From: an uncultured Acidobacteriia bacterium
Lineage (GTDB): Bacteria > Acidobacteriota > Terriglobia > Bryobacterales > Bryobacteraceae
Length of the DNA stretch: 64,000 nt
Assembly (NCBI GenBank): GCA_903851195.1
Contig: CAINNJ010000025.1
Location: 124,001-188,000 of the forward strand
Direction of reading: 5' to 3'
Shown: piece by piece, positions 61,202-64,000 of the stretch
How positions within the stretch are numbered: position 1 is the first letter of the stretch
How the letters are laid out: every line of letters begins with the position of its first letter
Notes under the pieces: model-generated
Told to the model about the DNA's origin: nothing
The model's input: only the letters and a program-made list of their open reading frames with translations
The model's database searches: none
Made by a program: the position numbers and the translations under genes

Positions 61202-62860
61202 TTAAAGAAAGATCAGGTTCAGGAAACAGAGGCAGGCAAGCACGACAAGGGCCAGCGGGGCGGGACGCATGTACCACGGGACGCCGGCTTCGTGCGGCAC
61301 CTCGGTCATGCCGTAGACCAGACCGCGCAGTTGTGAATCCGGGCAGGCCGTGGTGACCAGGCTGATGGCGATGGTGACGACGGCGCACGTGGTCCAGGCG
61401 ATGATGGCGATCCAGAAGTTTTGCGCCATCTGGGACGGGAAGCTGTGCAGCACGCCGAGCGCGCCGCCTTTCCCTTCGGCGACCGACAGACAGAAGGTGA
61501 GAGCGGCGGCGCCGGTTCCCGAGAGCAGTCCCCAGAACGCGCCGTGGCCGGTGGCGCGCTTCCAGAACATGCCGAGCAGGAAGGTGGCGAAAAGAGGGGC
61601 GTTGACGAAGCCGAAGACCAGCTGGAGGAAGTCCATGATGTCGTTGAACTGGGCGGCGAGGTAGGCGGTCGCGATGGAGAGGGCGATGCCGACCACGGTG
61701 GTGACGCGGCCGACGTTCAGATAGTGGCTGTCGGATTCGTTGGGCTTCAGGTAGCCCTGGTAGATGTCGTAGGTAAAGACGGTATTGAAGGCGGTGACGT
61801 TGCCCGCCATGCCGGACATAAACGAAGCCATCAGGGCGGTGAGGCCGACGCCGAGCAGTCCGCTTGGGTAGAACTGCGCCATCAGAGTGGTGAGGGCCTG
61901 GTCGTAATCGTAGCTGTCGCCTTTGGGCGGGAGCGCATAGCCGGAGCCCATTTTGGTGAGGGCGAGGGCGGCGATGCCGGGCAGGATCACGATGAAAGGC
62001 ATGATCATTTTCGGGAAGGCGGCCATGAGAGGGGTGCGGCGCGCGGCGGACATGGAGTTGGCGGCCATGGCGCGCTGGATGACGAGGAAGTCGGTACACC
62101 AGTAGCCGAACGAAAGAACGAAGCCAAGGCCGCCGACGAGACCGAAGGCTTCGACGCCCATGGGGTTCTGGTCGGCGCTGCCGATGTAGCGCCAGGCATG
62201 CGTCATGACGTCCGGCAGTCGCTGCTGGATGCCGGTCCAGCCGCCCGCGCGGGAGACGGAGATGATGGCGAGGGGCGAGAAGCCGACCACGATCAGGAAG
62301 AACTGGAGAACTTCGTTGTAGATGGCGCTGGTGAGTCCGCCCAGGTAGGTGTATGCGAGGACGATGACGGCGGAGAGCAGGACGGAGGCGTCGAACGACC
62401 AGCCGAGCACGAGCTGGAACATCTTCCCCAAAGCGTACATGGAAATGCCCGAGGAGAAGAGCGTCATGATGGCGAAGGTGATGGCGTTGAGGCCGCGCGT
62501 TTTCTCGTCGAAACGCATTTTGAGATATTCAGGGACGGAGCGCGCTTTGCTGCCGTAGTAGAACGGCATCATGAACACGCCGACGAAGAGCATGGCGGGA
62601 ACGGCGCCGATCCAGTAAAAGTGCGACGTCATGATGCCGTATTTCGCGCCCGAGGCGGCCATGCCGACCACTTCCTGCGCGCCGAGGTTGGCGGCGAGAA
62701 AGGCGAGGCTGGTGATCCAGACGGGGACGTTGTGTCCGGCGGTGAGGAATTCGGTGGAGGAGGTAACGGATTTGCGCAGCCGCCAGCCGATGCCGATGAC
62801 AAACGCGAAATAGAGAACGAGGATGACGTAATCGACCGGGGTCAGGTGCAACGGGACCAC
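61202..62860 (-). CDS. Sodium:solute symporter, SGLT-like (probable galactose/glucose uptake)
   Basis: 552 residues; GTG 62860 is used, but TTG 62851 has a better placed AAAGGTGG. At least 13 membrane segments. Family marks: VTSSTEFLTAGHNVPVW, LAANLGAQEVVGMAASG, GLTSAIYNEVLQFF, GFGLVGGLGFVLSFGYWCTDFLVIQRAMAA (short parts), ALMASFMSGMAGNVTAFNTVFT, the last with the Na2-site Ser residues. Close in layout to vSGLT, so Na+-driven galactose import is likely, supported by the downstream galK. Confidence 0.93.
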   Translation of the reverse strand: MVPLHLTPVDYVILVLYFAFVIGIGWRLRKSVTSSTEFLTAGHNVPVWITSLAFLAANLGAQEVVGMAASGAKYGIMTSHFYWIGAVPAMLFVGVFMMPFYYGSKARSVPEYLKMRFDEKTRGLNAITFAIMTLFSSGISMYALGKMFQLVLGWSFDASVLLSAVIVLAYTYLGGLTSAIYNEVLQFFLIVVGFSPLAIISVSRAGGWTGIQQRLPDVMTHAWRYIGSADQNPMGVEAFGLVGGLGFVLSFGYWCTDFLVIQRAMAANSMSAARRTPLMAAFPKMIMPFIVILPGIAALALTKMGSGYALPPKGDSYDYDQALTTLMAQFYPSGLLGVGLTALMASFMSGMAGNVTAFNTVFTYDIYQGYLKPNESDSHYLNVGRVTTVVGIALSIATAYLAAQFNDIMDFLQLVFGFVNAPLFATFLLGMFWKRATGHGAFWGLLSGTGAAALTFCLSVAEGKGGALGVLHSFPSQMAQNFWIAIIAWTTCAVVTIAISLVTTACPDSQLRGLVYGMTEVPHEAGVPWYMRPAPLALVVLACLCFLNLIFL

Positions 62861-62971
62861 CTTTCAAGCGGAAACAGGCTCACTGCCTTGCCGCAAACGG
62901 AGCGCAATAAAGAGGTTACCCGTTTGCGGGGCAGGGGGCAAGCTTTGGAACGTGGATTTTACAGACGCGTG

Positions 62972-63250
62972 TCAGTTCTCGTCCGGCGGCCGGGTTTCCG
63001 GGTTCCGAAGCCAGGGCGGGTCGACCCAGACAGCGGCAGGGGGCCTGGCGGTTCGCGGCCAGAGAATACGGTGGAGCTTGCGGTAGCTGAGGTACTCGGA
63101 GAGGGTGGTGATGGGCGATTCGATTTTGCCGTCGACCGGGATAGCGGCGCGACGGAATTTGCGTTTGAGGGCGTTGGCGACCCAGGCTTTACTGCCGAAT
63201 TTCGGTTTTCGGTTCCTGCCGTTAGTTGTCTGGTGACGTTTTCTGGACAC
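62972..63250 (-). CDS. Small basic hypothetical protein
   Basis: 92 residues from GTG 63250, with GGGAG eight bases upstream. Very basic at the N-terminus (SRKRHQTTNGRNRKPKFGSK), then AWVANALKRKFRRAAIPVD, SPITTLSEYLSYRKLHRILW and a Pro/Trp-rich tail. The even spread of residues and the good ribosome-binding site support a real gene, but no family was recognised and the frame also continues upstream without a strong reason. Nucleic-acid binding is possible from the charge only. Confidence 0.45.
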   Translation of the reverse strand: MSRKRHQTTNGRNRKPKFGSKAWVANALKRKFRRAAIPVDGKIESPITTLSEYLSYRKLHRILWPRTARPPAAVWVDPPWLRNPETRPPDEN

Positions 63251-63417
63251 AGTTTGGTCTCCCTGGTGGGAACGTAACAGCCCCTGCGCGCGCCGGCGGT
63301 GGCGCTGGTGACGCAAGTGGTTGAGGAGCAAGGAGAAAAAATCGGGAGAAACCCGAACCAGGCCGCCCCATTGGCGTTGCGCATATGATCTTAGGAGCCA
63401 ATTCAGGAGGAACAACG

Positions 63418-64000
63418 ATGAACCGATGGTGGCGGCTGGTAGGCGGGCTGTCGATGAACCTGGCGCTCGGGACGCTCTACGGGTGGAGCGTGTTCGTGGC
63501 GCCGCTCGAAGCGCGGTTCGGGTGGAAGCGGGCCGACACGTCGATGGTGTTCACCATTGCGGTGATCGTCTTCGCGCTCAGCTTCGTGGTGGCGGGCCGG
63601 ATTCAGGACAAGTACGGGCCGCTGGGGTGTTCGTTGGCGGGCGGGATTCTGGTGAGTCTGGGCTTCTATCTTTGCGCATATACGACGAGCCTGAACTACC
63701 TCTATCTGTGCTTCGGCGTGATCGGCGGGCTGGGAAACGGGTTCGGTTATGCGACGCCGATTCCGGTGATGGCGAAATGGTTTCCGGATAAGCGCGGACT
63801 GGCCGTGGGGCTGGCGGTCGGCGGCTACGGGGCGGGGTCGGCGATCTTCGGGCCGCTGGCGCAACTCAAGCTGATCCCGGCTTATGGGCTGCCGACAACA
63901 TTCCGGATCTTGGGCGCGATCTTCCTCGTGATGACGATGTTCGGGGCGTTCCTGCTGCGGAATCCACCGGCGGGCTACCGGCCCGCAGGATGGACGCCGC
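63418..64000 (+). CDS. MFS transporter, OFA (oxalate/formate antiporter)-like, 3' partial
   Basis: 194 codons visible; the frame is open at the window end. ATG 63418 has AGGAGG eight bases before it. Signature near the start NLALGTLYGWSVFVAPLE is typical of the OFA branch, followed by GRIQDKYGPLG (MFS loop 2-3 motif), GVIGGLGNGFGYATPIPVMAKWFPDKRGLAVGLAVGGYG (parts) with the WFPDKRG loop, and further helices. Members transport oxalate, formate, lactate or related acids. The substrate cannot be told from this half. Confidence 0.9.
   Translation, partial: MNRWWRLVGGLSMNLALGTLYGWSVFVAPLEARFGWKRADTSMVFTIAVIVFALSFVVAGRIQDKYGPLGCSLAGGILVSLGFYLCAYTTSLNYLYLCFGVIGGLGNGFGYATPIPVMAKWFPDKRGLAVGLAVGGYGAGSAIFGPLAQLKLIPAYGLPTTFRILGAIFLVMTMFGAFLLRNPPAGYRPAGWTP

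Noticed and set aside
61421-63277. 618-codon plus-strand frame opposite the symporter
   Set aside because: Acidic Gly/Glu/Asp-rich antisense shadow with no membrane or domain signal.
1-64000. CRISPR array, prophage or replication origin
   Set aside because: No regularly spaced repeats, phage structural genes, dnaA boxes cluster or partition genes were seen on reading both strands.

Overview
The window looks like a stretch of chromosome from a GC-rich soil acidobacterium, most likely of the Solibacter/Bryobacter group. The basis is content: a TIGR03435-type protein (a family known mainly from Acidobacteria), two Oar-like TonB-dependent receptors with an N-terminal carboxypeptidase-regulatory-like domain, a paired DUF1592 multi-domain cytochrome and DUF1552 protein, DUF4331, PEP-CTERM sorting signals, and many large secreted proteins. 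There is no phage module, no intact insertion sequence and no CRISPR array. This taxonomic reading is inference from gene families, not from a marker phylogeny.

Layout. 0-6 kb: 3' end of a cyclic-nucleotide-gated MscS channel, then a PEP-CTERM protein and a DUF4331 protein (overlapping), a terminator, and two TPR lipoprotein-like or secreted proteins. 6-11.2 kb: a tightly overlapping three-gene operon (c-heme DUF1592 protein, Tat-exported DUF1552 protein, secreted ankyrin protein). 11.3-14.4 kb: a 1028-residue secreted EXORDIUM-like protein with Ig-like repeats, ending in a long bidirectional terminator. 14.5-17.1 kb (minus): rpsO-pnp. 17.2-25.3 kb: a secreted beta-sandwich protein, an AI-2E-type permease with an extra C-terminal domain, and two tandem paralogous PAS histidine kinases. 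25.6-28.9 kb: a ferritin-like protein, an ArsB-type permease, a HAD phosphatase, cutA, a short FtsB/DivIC-like protein and tRNA-Thr(CGT). 28.9-30 kb: a gene graveyard holding remnants of a DUF433/DUF5615 toxin-antitoxin pair fused to the tail of a glycoside hydrolase.

30-42 kb: a 1232-residue secreted protein with Ig-like and InlB-type repeats and a heparinase-like C-terminal half, a glycine-rich PEP-CTERM protein, a second EXORDIUM-like protein, and a probable minus-strand operon of response regulator, sensor kinase, PepSY membrane protein and TonB-dependent receptor. A second, larger TonB-dependent receptor diverges from the regulator and has a TGTAAC direct repeat spaced 22 bp in its promoter region. 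46.3-51.9 kb: the TIGR03435 protein, a zinc metalloprotease of the DUF5117/DUF4953 type, a degenerate GGDEF protein, a DUF488 protein and a MazEF pair.

51.9-58.3 kb (minus): recO-glyQ-glyS-ppdK, all overlapping or nearly so. 58.4-59 kb: an intact DUF433/DUF5615 toxin-antitoxin pair. 59-64 kb: an aquaglyceroporin, a galactose-type operon (SSS symporter, small membrane protein, galactokinase), a small basic orphan, and the 5' part of an MFS/OFA transporter that runs off the window.

How it fits together: housekeeping blocks (rpsO-pnp, recO-glyQS-ppdK, tRNA, cutA/ftsB) are separated by accessory blocks for polymer sensing, uptake and degradation at the cell surface (TonB receptors, secreted lyase-like and protease proteins, PEP-CTERM proteins, galactose uptake). 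The less usual signals are RNA hairpins that cover the Shine-Dalgarno or start codon of two secreted-protein genes, a pair of EXORDIUM-like proteins with a conserved HExxE/EIGDxC signature, the decayed toxin-antitoxin copy whose intact counterpart lies 29 kb away, and two promoters that predict nearly leaderless mRNAs.
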